From: Nocardia aobensis NBRC 100429
Lineage (GTDB): Bacteria > Actinomycetota > Actinomycetes > Mycobacteriales > Mycobacteriaceae
Assembly: GCF_000308375.1 (NCBI RefSeq)
Contig: NZ_BAFQ01000296.1
Coordinates: 28,926 to 92,925, forward strand
DNA length: 64,000 nucleotides
Direction: 5' to 3'
Part shown: positions 50,275 to 58,048 of the stretch, in pieces
Position numbering within the stretch: the stretch's first letter is position 1
Layout of the letters: the number at the start of each line of letters is the position of its first letter
The notes under the pieces: generated by a model
Databases searched by the model: none
Told to the model about the DNA's origin: nothing
What the model saw: only the letters and a program-made list of their open reading frames with translations
Position numbers and translations under genes: made by a program

Positions 50275-51219
50275 ATGAGCGGATTGCCGCGGTATGCGGC
50301 GATGCTGGCGACGGCCGGCGCTCTGCCCGCCGACAGCGCGGCGTGGGCGTACGAGGTGAAATTCGACGGTATCCGCGCCATCGGTTACGTGGATCGGGAC
50401 CTGCGGCTGATCTCGCGCAACGGCAACGACGTGACCGCTGCCTGGCCGGAACTCGCCGACCTCGCCCCGGCGGCGCCGCCGATCGTCGTCGACGGTGAAA
50501 TCGTCGCCTTCGCCGCGGACGGGCGTACCTCCTTCGCCGCACTGCAACCGCGCATGCACCAGCGCAATCCGGCCATGATCCGCGCACTGACCCGCTCGGT
50601 TCCCGCCACCTACCTCATCTTCGATCTGCTGCACATCGGCGACCGGCCGCTGATCGATCTGCCCTACGAGCAACGCCGCCGATTGCTGGAACAACTCGGC
50701 CTGCGCGGCCCGAACTGGCGCATCCCACCCCGGCTGACCGGCACCGGTGCCGACGTCCTCGCCGAATCGGCGCGGCTGGGACTCGAGGGCATCGTGTGCA
50801 AGCGGCTGGACAGCCCGTATCTGCCCGGCCGGCGCAGTCCGCTGTGGACGAAGGTCAAGAACGTCAACGATCAGGAGATCGTCATCGTCGGGTGGCGGCC
50901 CGGCGCGGGCCGGCGCGCGGGACGCATCGGCTCACTGCTCATGGGCGTGCACGACGAGGCCGGGGAATTGGTCTACATCGGCAATGTGGGCACCGGCTTC
51001 ACCCAGGCCATGCTCGATGATCTCCAAGCCAAGCTGCGGCCGCTGCGGCGGCAGACCCCCACGGTCACGGCGCCGGTGAAGGACGCGATCTGGGTGGAAC
51101 CGGAACTGGTGGGCGAGGTGTCGTTCACAGAGCGGACCGGGGACGGGCGCTTGCGTCACCCGTCCTGGCGCGGGTTGCGGCCGGACAAGACGCCGGACGA
51201 GGTCAACGCTCCCGGGTAG
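50275..51219 (+). CDS. ATP-dependent DNA ligase (LigC-like)
   Basis: A 314-residue ATP-dependent DNA ligase. Motif I is EVKFDGIR with the adenylated Lys29; motif III is LIFDLLH, motif IV GLEGIVCKR, motif V LWTKVKN, followed by an OB-fold domain. The compact size, without primase or nuclease domains, fits LigC-type ligases of actinobacteria used in DNA repair. No Ku gene is in the window. A GGGTAG-type sequence lies upstream, with a CTGT box 15 bases before it, a weak stress-promoter match. Confidence 0.88.
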   Translation: MSGLPRYAAMLATAGALPADSAAWAYEVKFDGIRAIGYVDRDLRLISRNGNDVTAAWPELADLAPAAPPIVVDGEIVAFAADGRTSFAALQPRMHQRNPAMIRALTRSVPATYLIFDLLHIGDRPLIDLPYEQRRRLLEQLGLRGPNWRIPPRLTGTGADVLAESARLGLEGIVCKRLDSPYLPGRRSPLWTKVKNVNDQEIVIVGWRPGAGRRAGRIGSLLMGVHDEAGELVYIGNVGTGFTQAMLDDLQAKLRPLRRQTPTVTAPVKDAIWVEPELVGEVSFTERTGDGRLRHPSWRGLRPDKTPDEVNAPG

Positions 51220-51267
51220 CACGACGCCGACGACGATCCGGCGTGGTTCGATCTCTCGTCGTCCGGA

Positions 51268-51336
51268 TTACATGGGCATCATCGGGAACATCATGTTCCA
51301 CATGTTGCGCAGCATCCCCATCATCTGCATGCACAT
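51268..51336 (-). CDS. methionine-rich 22-residue peptide
   Basis: A short open frame from ATG (51336) to TAA (51268), with an excellent ribosome binding site (GCAGGAGG, 9 bases upstream). It starts MCMQMMGMLRNMW and ends FPMMPM; 11 of 22 residues are methionine, with one Cys, one Trp and one Phe. Composition of this kind suggests soft-metal (Cu(I)/Ag(I)) binding or a membrane-active peptide. It lies 101 bases downstream of the P450-epimerase operon in the same direction, with a hairpin between. No family recognised. Chance could produce a short frame but hardly this composition together with such a ribosome binding site. Confidence 0.6.
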   Translation of the reverse strand: MCMQMMGMLRNMWNMMFPMMPM

Positions 51337-51372
51337 CGTCGCTCACCTCCTGCCCTGCCCGCGGTGTGAAAC

Positions 51373-51396
51373 CCCCACAGATCTCACGCGGTGGGG
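51373..51396 (-). terminator. hairpin between epimerase and Met-rich peptide genes
   Basis: CCCCAC (51373-51378) and GTGGGG (51391-51396) form a 6-bp stem with a 12-base loop. On the minus strand it follows the epimerase stop by about 40 bases and precedes the peptide by 37. It may end part of the transcript or act as an attenuator for the peptide. Confidence 0.4.
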
Positions 51397-51437
51397 ACAC
51401 GCGTGGTTCAGCATGCGGCCGGGGCGACCGAAGACAC

Positions 51438-52517
51438 TCACAGGTCCGCGCCCCAGCGGTCGACCGGGTCGCTGCCACCGACACCGGAGGCGAACTCCCG
51501 CACCCGCAGACGCCCACCGGCGTCGGACGCCAACGGCGGTGTGGCACCGCCGGATCCGTGACTCATACCGGTCAGGACCTCGCGCAGGGCGGAGACGGCG
51601 TCGACGCGTGGTGCCCAGCCGAGATCGCGCCTGGCGCGGGTGGTGTCCATGATCGGCAGGCGCATCATCGCGTCGAACAGTTCGGGCGGGGCGGGGACCA
51701 GGCGCAGGCGCCAGCCGACGGCCAACGCGGCGCGCACGGCCCCGGGCGGTACGGAAACCGTCGGCGCATCGAACAATGCGCCGAGTTTCGCGCGATCGAT
51801 CACCGGGTCGGCGGCCAGGTTGAACGCGCCGTGCACGCTCGGGTCGACGACGGCGAGACTGTAGGCGCTGCCGATGTCGTCGGCGTGCACCGCCTGCAGC
51901 CGCAAACCCGCCGGCACGGGCAGCACCGGGATCAGGGGAGGGCGCAGCACACTGCCGGGCACCAGCGGGCCCGCGAACAGCCGGCGCTGCTGGCTGGCGG
52001 AGGCCTCCTGGAAGGTGAAGGCGGGGCGCATCCGCACCACCCGCCGGTCCGGATGTTCGTTCTCGAACAGGTCGAGCAATCGCTCGACATAGGCCTTCTC
52101 ACGCATATACCCGGCCGGTGGCCAGCCTTCCGTGGACCAGTCCTCGCCGACCGGATCATCATGGTGCACAGGGGAATACGCGCCGACCGACGACGCGTAC
52201 ACCAGCGACGGAACGCCGGCCTGCGCGACCGCGCGCAAGACCCGTTCGGTTCCCTGGACGTTCGCGCGCCAGGTCTCGAGCGGGCGATGCGTCGGCTGAA
52301 ACACCCACGCGAGATGAACCACCACATCGGCGCCGCGGAATTCGGTGAGCAGATCGTCGCAGCGCATATCGGCGCGCGCCCACCGCACTCCCTCGGCCGG
52401 CTGCCGCGGCAGCCGCCGGGCCAGTCCGACGATCGCGTCGATCTCCGGGCGCCGGGCCAGTGCGGACACGACCGCGGTGCCGACGTTCCCGGTGGCTCCG
52501 ACCACGACCACGCGCAT
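51438..52517 (-). CDS. NAD-dependent epimerase/dehydratase (extended SDR)
   Basis: A 359-residue extended SDR. The N-terminal nucleotide motif is VVVGATGNVGTAVVSAL; an ASSVGAYSP serine region follows; the Tyr-X3-Lys is GYMREKA. The second half is the atypical C-terminal domain of NAD(P)H-dependent reductases such as SDR family 5-like proteins. A paralogue of 354 residues lies at 59167. The ATG at 52517 follows GGAGG and the P450 gene ends 6 bases upstream, so the two are co-translated. Confidence 0.85.
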   Translation of the reverse strand: MRVVVVGATGNVGTAVVSALARRPEIDAIVGLARRLPRQPAEGVRWARADMRCDDLLTEFRGADVVVHLAWVFQPTHRPLETWRANVQGTERVLRAVAQAGVPSLVYASSVGAYSPVHHDDPVGEDWSTEGWPPAGYMREKAYVERLLDLFENEHPDRRVVRMRPAFTFQEASASQQRRLFAGPLVPGSVLRPPLIPVLPVPAGLRLQAVHADDIGSAYSLAVVDPSVHGAFNLAADPVIDRAKLGALFDAPTVSVPPGAVRAALAVGWRLRLVPAPPELFDAMMRLPIMDTTRARRDLGWAPRVDAVSALREVLTGMSHGSGGATPPLASDAGGRLRVREFASGVGGSDPVDRWGADL

Positions 52518-52522
52518 GTCCG

Positions 52523-53971
52523 TCACCTCCCCGCCGGCGAAGGCGACTGTGCGGCTTGGAGTGCGCGCGCCCGCGCGGTGAAGTCGATGCGGAAGTTGTC
52601 GAAGGTGATCGGCAGCGCCGCCCCGGGGGTGGGCCGCGGGTGCGAGCGCAGCTCCAGATCCAGTTCGTCGATCAGATGCGCCAGCACGCTCGTGGTGAGA
52701 AACAGGACCAGATCGCGACCGGGACACCGGGCCGGCCCGGCGCTGAACGGCACCAGCTGCGGGTACCGCTCGGCGCGTCCGTCGAGCCAGATATCGGGTT
52801 CGAAGGTGTGCGCGAACGGCAGGGTGTCGGGGTCGCGGTGGAAGGCCGGTACCGGGATGAGCAGGGCCGCGCCCGCCGCCACGGTGAACCGGTCGTCGCC
52901 GCGGCCCCATGCGGTGTCCTCGGTGGTGTCGCGCAATATTGCCGGGGTGGTGGGCCACAGCCGCAGCGACTCCAGGATGCAGGCACGCAGATACGGCCGC
53001 GGCATGGCGCGCTCGGGCTCCTGCGCGTCCAGCCGTGCGCGGGCGAGCTGCTCGGGATGCGTGGACAGTACGGCGAGGGCGCGGATGGTCGCCGTACCGG
53101 CGGCGTCGAAGGCGAACAGCCAATGCGGGATCTGGCCGACCGGATCGACCGTGCCCGCGGCCGGCAGTTGCGTCAATGCGCCTGCGAGACTGTCGGTTTC
53201 GGCCGACTGCACGTAATCGTAGAGTTGCTCGTAGAAGCGCTCGCGCAGCCGTCGATGCGGCCGCGCGAAGTAGGACCAGTTGCCCGCCGCGCGCAGCCGC
53301 CACAGCCGATCCGTGATCGAGTCGTCCTCGCGGGCGCGGCGGCCCAGCACGATCCGGCGCACGAGTCGCCACCAATCGGTGGTGAAGTGCGCCGCGTCCA
53401 GCCCGCCGCGCTGCATCGCGGTGCGGATCTGCTCGCGGGCGGCATCGGCGACCACCCCGGCGAACGGATCGGCCAGATGGTGCAGCGGCCGGTCGGTGTC
53501 GAGCGCCTGTTCGTTCAGGCGGCGGCGCTGTTCGCGGGCCGCGCCCTCGGAGATGAGCACCCCGTGCGGCTGGAAGGTACGCAGTGCGGCGATCTTCTCC
53601 CGATTGGCGGGATGGAACGGAGTCGGCGCGCCGTCGAGTATCCGCGAGACGTCGGCGGGATCCAGCGGCACCAGCACCCGCCGCCCCGGCAGCGCCAGTT
53701 CGACCGGCCCGCTGCCGAATTCGCGGCGCAGCCGGTGCATCCGGCGGACCGCGCGGTCGTCGGCGCCGAGGCGTTCCAGCACCGCCATCATGCCGCGGCG
53801 CCGGGCGATCACCCCGGCGGCGACCGGTGTCAGGCCCAGATCGGCCAGTGCCGCCGCGGCGCGCGCTCCGGTCAGCCGGTGGGCGGCTCGGCCGGGGGCC
53901 GGTGTGGGGTCGGCAGGGTCGGCTGGGCTGCGCGAATCGGTGTCGCCGTGCGGGTCGGGTTCGCGGTGCAC
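52523..53971 (-). CDS. cytochrome P450
   Basis: A 482-residue P450. The I-helix is AFDAAGTAT, the ExxR motif is ESLRLW, and the haem-binding loop FSAGPARCPGRDL has Cys416. The N-terminus of about 35 residues is Pro/Asp/Arg-rich and not membrane-like. Actinobacterial P450s of this kind often oxidise fatty acids or terpenoids. A strong stress-type promoter is located 30 bases upstream, and the epimerase follows 6 bases after the stop, suggesting a two-step conversion. The electron donor is not in the operon. Confidence 0.9.
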   Translation of the reverse strand: MHREPDPHGDTDSRSPADPADPTPAPGRAAHRLTGARAAAALADLGLTPVAAGVIARRRGMMAVLERLGADDRAVRRMHRLRREFGSGPVELALPGRRVLVPLDPADVSRILDGAPTPFHPANREKIAALRTFQPHGVLISEGAAREQRRRLNEQALDTDRPLHHLADPFAGVVADAAREQIRTAMQRGGLDAAHFTTDWWRLVRRIVLGRRAREDDSITDRLWRLRAAGNWSYFARPHRRLRERFYEQLYDYVQSAETDSLAGALTQLPAAGTVDPVGQIPHWLFAFDAAGTATIRALAVLSTHPEQLARARLDAQEPERAMPRPYLRACILESLRLWPTTPAILRDTTEDTAWGRGDDRFTVAAGAALLIPVPAFHRDPDTLPFAHTFEPDIWLDGRAERYPQLVPFSAGPARCPGRDLVLFLTTSVLAHLIDELDLELRSHPRPTPGAALPITFDNFRIDFTARARALQAAQSPSPAGR

Positions 53972-54000
53972 ATCGGCCTCCTTCGGTCCTCAGCGACCGC

Positions 54001-54025
54001 CTACCCGGGAGGGATCGGGCGAAAC
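54001..54025 (-). promoter_or_regulatory. stress-sigma-like promoter of the P450-epimerase operon
   Basis: On the minus strand GTTT (54025-54022) is followed by exactly 15 bases and GGGTAG (54006-54001). This is a full match to the GTTT-N15-GGGTA shape of SigF/SigB promoters, 30 bases before the P450 start codon. Confidence 0.65.
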
Positions 54026-54111
54026 GAGCGCCTGGGCACCGATCGAATATTCGCGGAGGGGCCGGGTAGTGCCGGGGTGACGAGTGCACGACGAACGGGC
54101 CGGAGGTGACG

Positions 54112-54462
54112 ATGGCACGCGAGGTCAATCCCCGCTGGAGTGACCCGCCGAGTTTCCGGCGGGCCGTGCGGTACGTGGTCGGTGTGCTGGTGGTGGCGGC
54201 GATCGTCGCCGGGGTGGCGCTGGGCTGGGCGGCCTCGCGGGAGCAGTGCGCCGACGCCGATCACGTGGCCTGCGATACCGCGTCGCGGCTGGCCGTCGGT
54301 CTGGTGCCCGGAATCGTGTTGTTACTGGGCGGCATCGGCGCGTTCGTCATCACCGTGCGGCAGTGGCGTGGCGGGCGGCCGTGGCCGGTATGGCAGGGCG
54401 CGGGCTGGTTCCTGTTCGCGGTGATGGTGGTGTATCTGGCGATGGCGATGGCCGCCGGCTGA
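54112..54462 (+). CDS. membrane protein, three helices
   Basis: A 116-residue protein with hydrophobic segments at about 20-42, 62-82 and 96-115; between the first two is a short loop with two cysteines (EQCADADHVACD) that could form a disulfide outside. GGAGG precedes the ATG at 54112 (a GTG at 54106 is in frame). GGGTAG lies at 54064-54069, 43 bases upstream, with a weak -35, so it may also be stress induced. Family not recognised. Confidence 0.7.
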   Translation: MAREVNPRWSDPPSFRRAVRYVVGVLVVAAIVAGVALGWAASREQCADADHVACDTASRLAVGLVPGIVLLLGGIGAFVITVRQWRGGRPWPVWQGAGWFLFAVMVVYLAMAMAAG

Positions 54463-54474
54463 ACCGCGCCGCTC

Positions 54475-54499
54475 GTTTGGAGTCGCCGGCAGCGGGTAG
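54475..54499 (+). promoter_or_regulatory. stress-sigma-like promoter of dps
   Basis: GTTT (54475-54478), a 15-base spacer and GGGTAG (54494-54499) give a full match to the SigF/SigB-like form, 57 bases before the Dps start. It is identical in layout to the P450 promoter at 54001-54025. Confidence 0.65.
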
Positions 54500-54555
54500 G
54501 TCGTGCACGCAAGCAGTCGCCTAGGTGATGACTGTCAGCGAGGAAGGAGACCATC

Positions 54556-55047
54556 GTGGCCAAGACCTCCACGACCACCGATCCGATCGCGACGGTGCTG
54601 GAGCCGGAACAGCAACGGATCGCCGGTGACGCACTGCGCGCCACCGTCGTCGATCTGATCGATCTGAGCCTGATCGGCAAGCAGGCGCACTGGAATGTGA
54701 TCGGCCCCCGGTTCCGCACCGTCCATCTGGCATTGGACGAACTGGTCGAGACCGCGCGCGGCTTCACCGACGCGGCGGCCGAACGGGCCACCGCCATCGG
54801 TGTCAGCCCGGACGGGCGCGCCCGTACGGTCGCGGAGAGTTCCAGCGCCGAATCGTTCCCCTCGGGGTGGCAGCAGGACGGTGACGTGATCGCGGCGATC
54901 GTCGCCTCCCTGGCCGCGGTCGTGCGCCGGCTGCGTGAGCGGATCGATGCCTCCGAGAAGGCCGATCCGGTCACTCAGGATCTGCTCATCGATATCGCCG
55001 GCCGGTTGGAGCAACTGCATTGGATGTGGCAGGCCCAGGCCGCCTGA
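54556..55047 (+). CDS. dps: Dps family DNA-binding ferritin
   Basis: A 163-residue Dps/mini-ferritin. The intersubunit ferroxidase ligands are in SLIGKQAHWNVIGPRF (His) and LALDELVETARGFTDAAAERA (Asp, Glu), with ALDE and RATAIG helix ends as usual. It forms a 12-subunit shell that oxidises and stores iron and protects DNA in stationary phase. GTG start after GAAGGAG. A stress-type promoter lies at 54475-54499. The C-terminus has LHWMWQAQ, as in actinobacterial members. Confidence 0.93.
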   Translation: MAKTSTTTDPIATVLEPEQQRIAGDALRATVVDLIDLSLIGKQAHWNVIGPRFRTVHLALDELVETARGFTDAAAERATAIGVSPDGRARTVAESSSAESFPSGWQQDGDVIAAIVASLAAVVRRLRERIDASEKADPVTQDLLIDIAGRLEQLHWMWQAQAA

Positions 55048-55224
55048 CGCGCGCCCCGCGCCGATATCTGGTTCCGGCGGCGGCCGTTCTGGCCGTCGCC
55101 GGTTGCTCCGCGCTGGGGTAGCGACTGGAAGCGCCCGATGGACGACGGCACGGCTACTGGTCAGCGCCACGGGTCGGCAGGCCGTGGCCTCGGGGAAGGT
55201 CGACAGCGGCGTGACGGTACACGA

Positions 55225-55562
55225 TCAGCGGCCCGAGATGATCTGTCCCGCTTTGGCTTTCAGCGCGTCGGGGACGACCCGGGCAACCAGGCCCAGCACC
55301 TTCGTGGGCAGCGAGGCGGCGACGACCTTCTGCTCGCCCGCCAGCAGCGCGTCGACCCCCTGGCGGGCGACCTCGGCCGGATCGTCCTTGGGGCCGCGGC
55401 CGATGCGGGTGTCCAGCATCTTCGCGCGCCGGAAGAAATCGGTGTCGTGCCCTCGGCGGCGATGACCACCTCGTAACCGCGTTCGGCGAATTGTCTGGCG
55501 AGCTCGAACCCGATACCGCTGGACGCGCCGGTCACCAGGGCCAGGGGAGGTGTGTCGGTCAT
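55225..55562 (-). pseudogene. SDR gene reduced to its two ends by internal deletion
   Basis: The first 37 codons read an intact SDR start, MTDTPPLALVTGASSGIGF, with the TGASSGIG Rossmann motif and RQFAERGYEVVIAAE. The frame then shifts, and the following frame matches the C-terminus of the same family: FFRRAKMLDTRIG, DDPAEVARQGVDALLAG and VVAASLPTKVLG. About 150 residues, including the catalytic Tyr-X3-Lys, are missing at a junction near 55440. A promoter-like GGGTAG remains upstream, so the remnant may still be transcribed. Confidence 0.8.
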
Positions 55563-55571
55563 ACCTCCCGC

Positions 55572-55596
55572 CTACCCGGACAGTGCGAACACATAC
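55572..55596 (-). promoter_or_regulatory. stress-sigma-like promoter of the SDR remnant
   Basis: On the minus strand GTAT (55596-55593), 15 bases and GGGTAG (55577-55572) lie 9 bases before the ATG. The -35 differs by one base from GTTT. Confidence 0.4.
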
Positions 55597-55655
55597 CTGC
55601 GCGTGGTCGACGCGCCACCGACGTAGGTTTCGCCCGATTTCCCCGTACCGGCGTG

Positions 55656-55679
55656 GTTGCCCCCGCCGGTGCGGGGTAG
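55656..55679 (+). promoter_or_regulatory. stress-sigma-like promoter of the DUF6480 gene
   Basis: GTTG (55656-55659), a 14-base spacer and GGGTAG (55674-55679) lie 60 bases before the DUF6480 start. One mismatch in the -35 and a spacer shorter by one. Confidence 0.45.
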
Positions 55680-55739
55680 GGCTGCAGTGAGAAGCCGACG
55701 ACGATCAGGGGCGCGCTCGCCCCGGACAGGACGCCCGAC

Positions 55740-55970
55740 ATGTCTGCAATGGATCCGGACCCGGCCAAGACTCCGGACTTGGAACCCGGTGGTGGTGTAG
55801 CCCCCGGTTCCACTCCGCCCGATACCGCACAGACCTCGGGTCTCTCGGCGCCCGAGCCGAGCACCCGGCATCACTTCCCGGCCAGCGGGGCGTTGCTGAT
55901 CGTCATCGTGGCGGCGATCGTGGTGGTGTTCGTCGTCGTCGCGATCGCGCTGATCGTCTCCATGGCCTGA
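55740..55970 (+). CDS. DUF6480 family small membrane protein
   Basis: A 76-residue protein: the N-terminal half is Pro/Gly/Thr-rich and acidic (MSAMDPDPAKTPDLEPGG and TSGLSAPEP), the C-terminal half one helix (about 49-74). This two-part layout, including GLSAPEP before the membrane segment, is the DUF6480 pattern of actinobacteria. Function unknown. A stress-type promoter lies 60 bases upstream. Confidence 0.8.
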   Translation: MSAMDPDPAKTPDLEPGGGVAPGSTPPDTAQTSGLSAPEPSTRHHFPASGALLIVIVAAIVVVFVVVAIALIVSMA

Positions 55971-56129
55971 CAAGATGGCCTGACAAGCTCGCGGCCCGAC
56001 GGTTCTCGCCCCGGCGTTCGGCCGTAACCGAAACTATATCCGGCTCAATCGAATTCGCGGTTTCGCTGCGCTCGTGCGCGGGTACTCGTGCTGGTATCGC
56101 GTGGGCGCGCGCCGGTGGGAGGTCGCGAG

Positions 56130-56402
56130 ATGTCGGTCGAGCAGAGGGAATACGACGACGACCCGGTGATCGAGAACCCGCGGCCCGATGGCTCGGAAGC
56201 CGATGACCGGCCCGGCCGGGAGCGGATCGTGGGGCTCTCACAGGGCGGATCATGCGGGGCGGCCGGATGTCGTGAGCGCGGCTATCGACCGTATGCGACG
56301 CATCGCCCGACACATGCGGCGCCACCCGGTTCCGGTGGGATGACGTCCCGAAAAATCTTCTGGCACAACATCATCGGAGAAATCGGCCGGCACCGGCCGT
56401 GA
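56130..56402 (+). CDS. hypothetical small protein, 90 residues
   Basis: A frame from ATG 56130, preceded by GGAGG at 7 bases, with an acidic N-terminus (MSVEQREYDDDPVIENPRPD) and a basic, Cys-containing middle (SCGAAGCRERGYR). The early part has high third-position GC as expected of a gene; the latter part is less convincing. The family is not recognised and it may be a chance frame. Confidence 0.35.
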   Translation: MSVEQREYDDDPVIENPRPDGSEADDRPGRERIVGLSQGGSCGAAGCRERGYRPYATHRPTHAAPPGSGGMTSRKIFWHNIIGEIGRHRP

Positions 56403-56616
56403 AGCCGGTACCGGCCGCGCGGCAGTCGGCCGGTCGTGCTGGAACTACCGCCCCGTCCGGAGAGACGATTCGTCGTAGGCCTCGCACCGGCGCACTCCGT
56501 TGTGCGGGACCGAAATTGCGGGTATCCGTCGCCGTTGACGGATAGGGCGCTACGTCGAATCGTTCTCGGTACGGGAGAGATACCCCGCCTGCTCGACCGT
56601 AACCGGCGCGGAATCG

Positions 56617-56632
56617 CCGATTCGCGAATCGG
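56617..56632 (-). terminator. 16-bp perfect palindrome after the Vms1 operon
   Basis: CCGATTCGCGAATCGG (56617-56632) is self-complementary and begins 7 bases after the stop of the last gene of the minus-strand operon; as RNA it forms six pairs around CGCG. The rest of 56403-56638 shows only another hairpin, ATCCGTC/GACGGAT at 56524-56543, and GGGTAT sequences, no gene. Confidence 0.5.
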
Positions 56633-56638
56633 ATGCGA

Positions 56639-56845
56639 TCAGTCGACTTCGCCGGTCCGGTCGTGTTCGGCGCCCTCCGGCGTCGTGGTTCGCGGGGGTG
56701 TCAGCTGCGGGTCGTCGTCGGCGGATGGTTCGGGATCCCGCCACTCCTCGGCGCGGCTGGAGCGGTTGCCGCGCAGGGTCCCCTGGAGGTCGTGACGTAA
56801 TTGATCATCTTCGCGCGCACCGTGTTTGGTGTTTGCTCGGTCCAT
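56639..56845 (-). CDS. small hydrophilic protein, 68 residues
   Basis: A highly charged protein starting MDRANTKHGAREDDQLRHDL, with a conserved-looking RGNRSSRAEEWRDPEPSADD centre and an acidic/Pro/Thr tail. AAGGAGAGG precedes the ATG at 56845, a very good ribosome binding site. It starts 20 bases after the Vms1-like gene stop and is probably co-transcribed with it from the stress promoter. I do not know its function. It looks intrinsically disordered. Confidence 0.7.
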   Translation of the reverse strand: MDRANTKHGAREDDQLRHDLQGTLRGNRSSRAEEWRDPEPSADDDPQLTPPRTTTPEGAEHDRTGEVD

Positions 56846-56864
56846 CGTCCTCTCCTTTCGCGGA

Positions 56865-57935
56865 TCAGCGGTGCCGGAGCAGAGCGGCGACACCGTCGGT
56901 CGGAGCCGGATCCCGATCGATGGTCACGATGTCGGCCCCCGCGGCGAGCGCGGCCAGCGGCAGCGCCTCGTCGGCGCGGCGTACGACGCCGGAGCCCGAG
57001 GGCAGATTCGACGCCTGCACCGCGGTCGGATCCTGCCCCACGTGCACGGCCCGGTCGCCGATGACGGCGGGGTCGATCAGCAGGGTCTCGACATTGCGTT
57101 CGGTGAGCGCCGCGGCGACACCGGGCAGGCCCTGCACGGCGAGTTCGTGCGCGCGGCGTTGCTCGAATCCGTCGAGCACGTCGCGAACTCGGGTCCGCTC
57201 CCGGTCCCGCAGCAGTTGGCCGACCCGCCGGTCGAGGTCGGCCCGGTCGTCGCTCGGCTGCCGGGTGAAGCCGTCGATCTGCGCGACTCGGCGGTGATGC
57301 GAGGCCAGCGCGCCGATCAGCGCGGTGCGCGCGCTGATCTCACCGGCCACCACGATCAGGCCCGCGCCCGCCTCGTCGGCCAAGCGCACCACCTCCTCCG
57401 CGGTGGCATCGATGGTCCGGCGCACCGTCTCCTCGACCCGGCTCTGCATCGAGCGATGCGACCATCCGCCCCCGTGCGCCTTGTGCACCGGATGCCGTGC
57501 GCCCTCGGTCCGGTGATCGGTGCGGTGACCGTCGCCGTCGACCGTGTACAGGTCGGCGCCGCGATCGTCGACCACCGCGACCACGTGGGCCAGGGCCGGT
57601 GAACGCAACTGCAGCAACGGCAGCAGATAAGGCATCGACGAGAGCCGGACCGTGGTGCGGGCGGGCGGTTCCGGCAGGGCCTCGGTGAGCAGGACGCCGT
57701 CGGCATCGGCGATGACGGCCTGTCCCGCATGCCCCGGCGGCGGATCGGACAGCCCTCGCTCGACAGCGTCGAGGACGGCGCTGTCCGCGCCGTCCCCGTC
57801 CAGGGCCTCCCGCACGGCACGGCTGCGCAGTCGTCGCTGGTGCCCGGCGTCCTCGGTATCGCTGACGGTCTCGATGTAGACCGAGGCGAAAGGTCCCGGA
57901 TGCTCGGTCAACTCGCGTAGTCCTGAGATGGTCAC
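56865..57935 (-). CDS. Vms1/Ankzf1-type (Rv2629-like, eRF1-fold) protein
   Basis: A 356-residue protein with the eRF1-domain-2-like fold of the Rv2629/Vms1 family: MTISGLRELTEHPGPFASVYIE, then RSPALAHVVAVVDDRGADLYTVD, and AGAGLIVVAGEISARTALI. Related proteins include the DosR-regulated Rv2629 of M. tuberculosis and Vms1 peptidyl-tRNA hydrolases, so ribosome rescue or hibernation is a plausible role. The Gln of the Vms1 catalytic loop cannot be assigned. A strong stress-type promoter lies 10 bases before the ATG. Confidence 0.83.
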   Translation of the reverse strand: MTISGLRELTEHPGPFASVYIETVSDTEDAGHQRRLRSRAVREALDGDGADSAVLDAVERGLSDPPPGHAGQAVIADADGVLLTEALPEPPARTTVRLSSMPYLLPLLQLRSPALAHVVAVVDDRGADLYTVDGDGHRTDHRTEGARHPVHKAHGGGWSHRSMQSRVEETVRRTIDATAEEVVRLADEAGAGLIVVAGEISARTALIGALASHHRRVAQIDGFTRQPSDDRADLDRRVGQLLRDRERTRVRDVLDGFEQRRAHELAVQGLPGVAAALTERNVETLLIDPAVIGDRAVHVGQDPTAVQASNLPSGSGVVRRADEALPLAALAAGADIVTIDRDPAPTDGVAALLRHR

Positions 57936-57944
57936 ATGCGGCGG

Positions 57945-57968
57945 CTACCCGCACCCGGCGAGTGAAAC
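57945..57968 (-). promoter_or_regulatory. stress-sigma-like promoter of the Vms1 operon
   Basis: On the minus strand GTTT (57968-57965), 14 bases and GGGTAG (57950-57945). Full box match, spacer one base shorter, 10 bases before the start codon, so the transcript has almost no leader. Confidence 0.55.
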
Positions 57969-57988
57969 CTCGATCCGCACCGGAATGC

Positions 57989-58013
57989 GTTTGCCGTTCC
58001 GGCCGCCGGGCAT
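57989..58013 (+). promoter_or_regulatory. stress-sigma-like promoter of the GCS2 gene
   Basis: GTTT (57989-57992), 15 bases and GGGCAT (58008-58013), one base from GGGTAT, 36 bases before the GCS2 start. It is back to back with the Vms1 promoter. Confidence 0.45.
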
Positions 58014-58048
58014 CACCGAGCCATGGACTGTGCCGGGCGGGTGAGCCG

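Noticed and set aside
50275..51219. Ku/LigD-type non-homologous end-joining system around the DNA ligase
   Set aside because: No Ku, primase or nuclease domain gene occurs in the window; only a stand-alone ligase is present.
51438..54128. 896-codon frame suggesting a fusion of the epimerase with upstream sequence
   Set aside because: The first 537 codons are the shadow of the P450 gene; the epimerase begins at 52517 with its own ribosome binding site.
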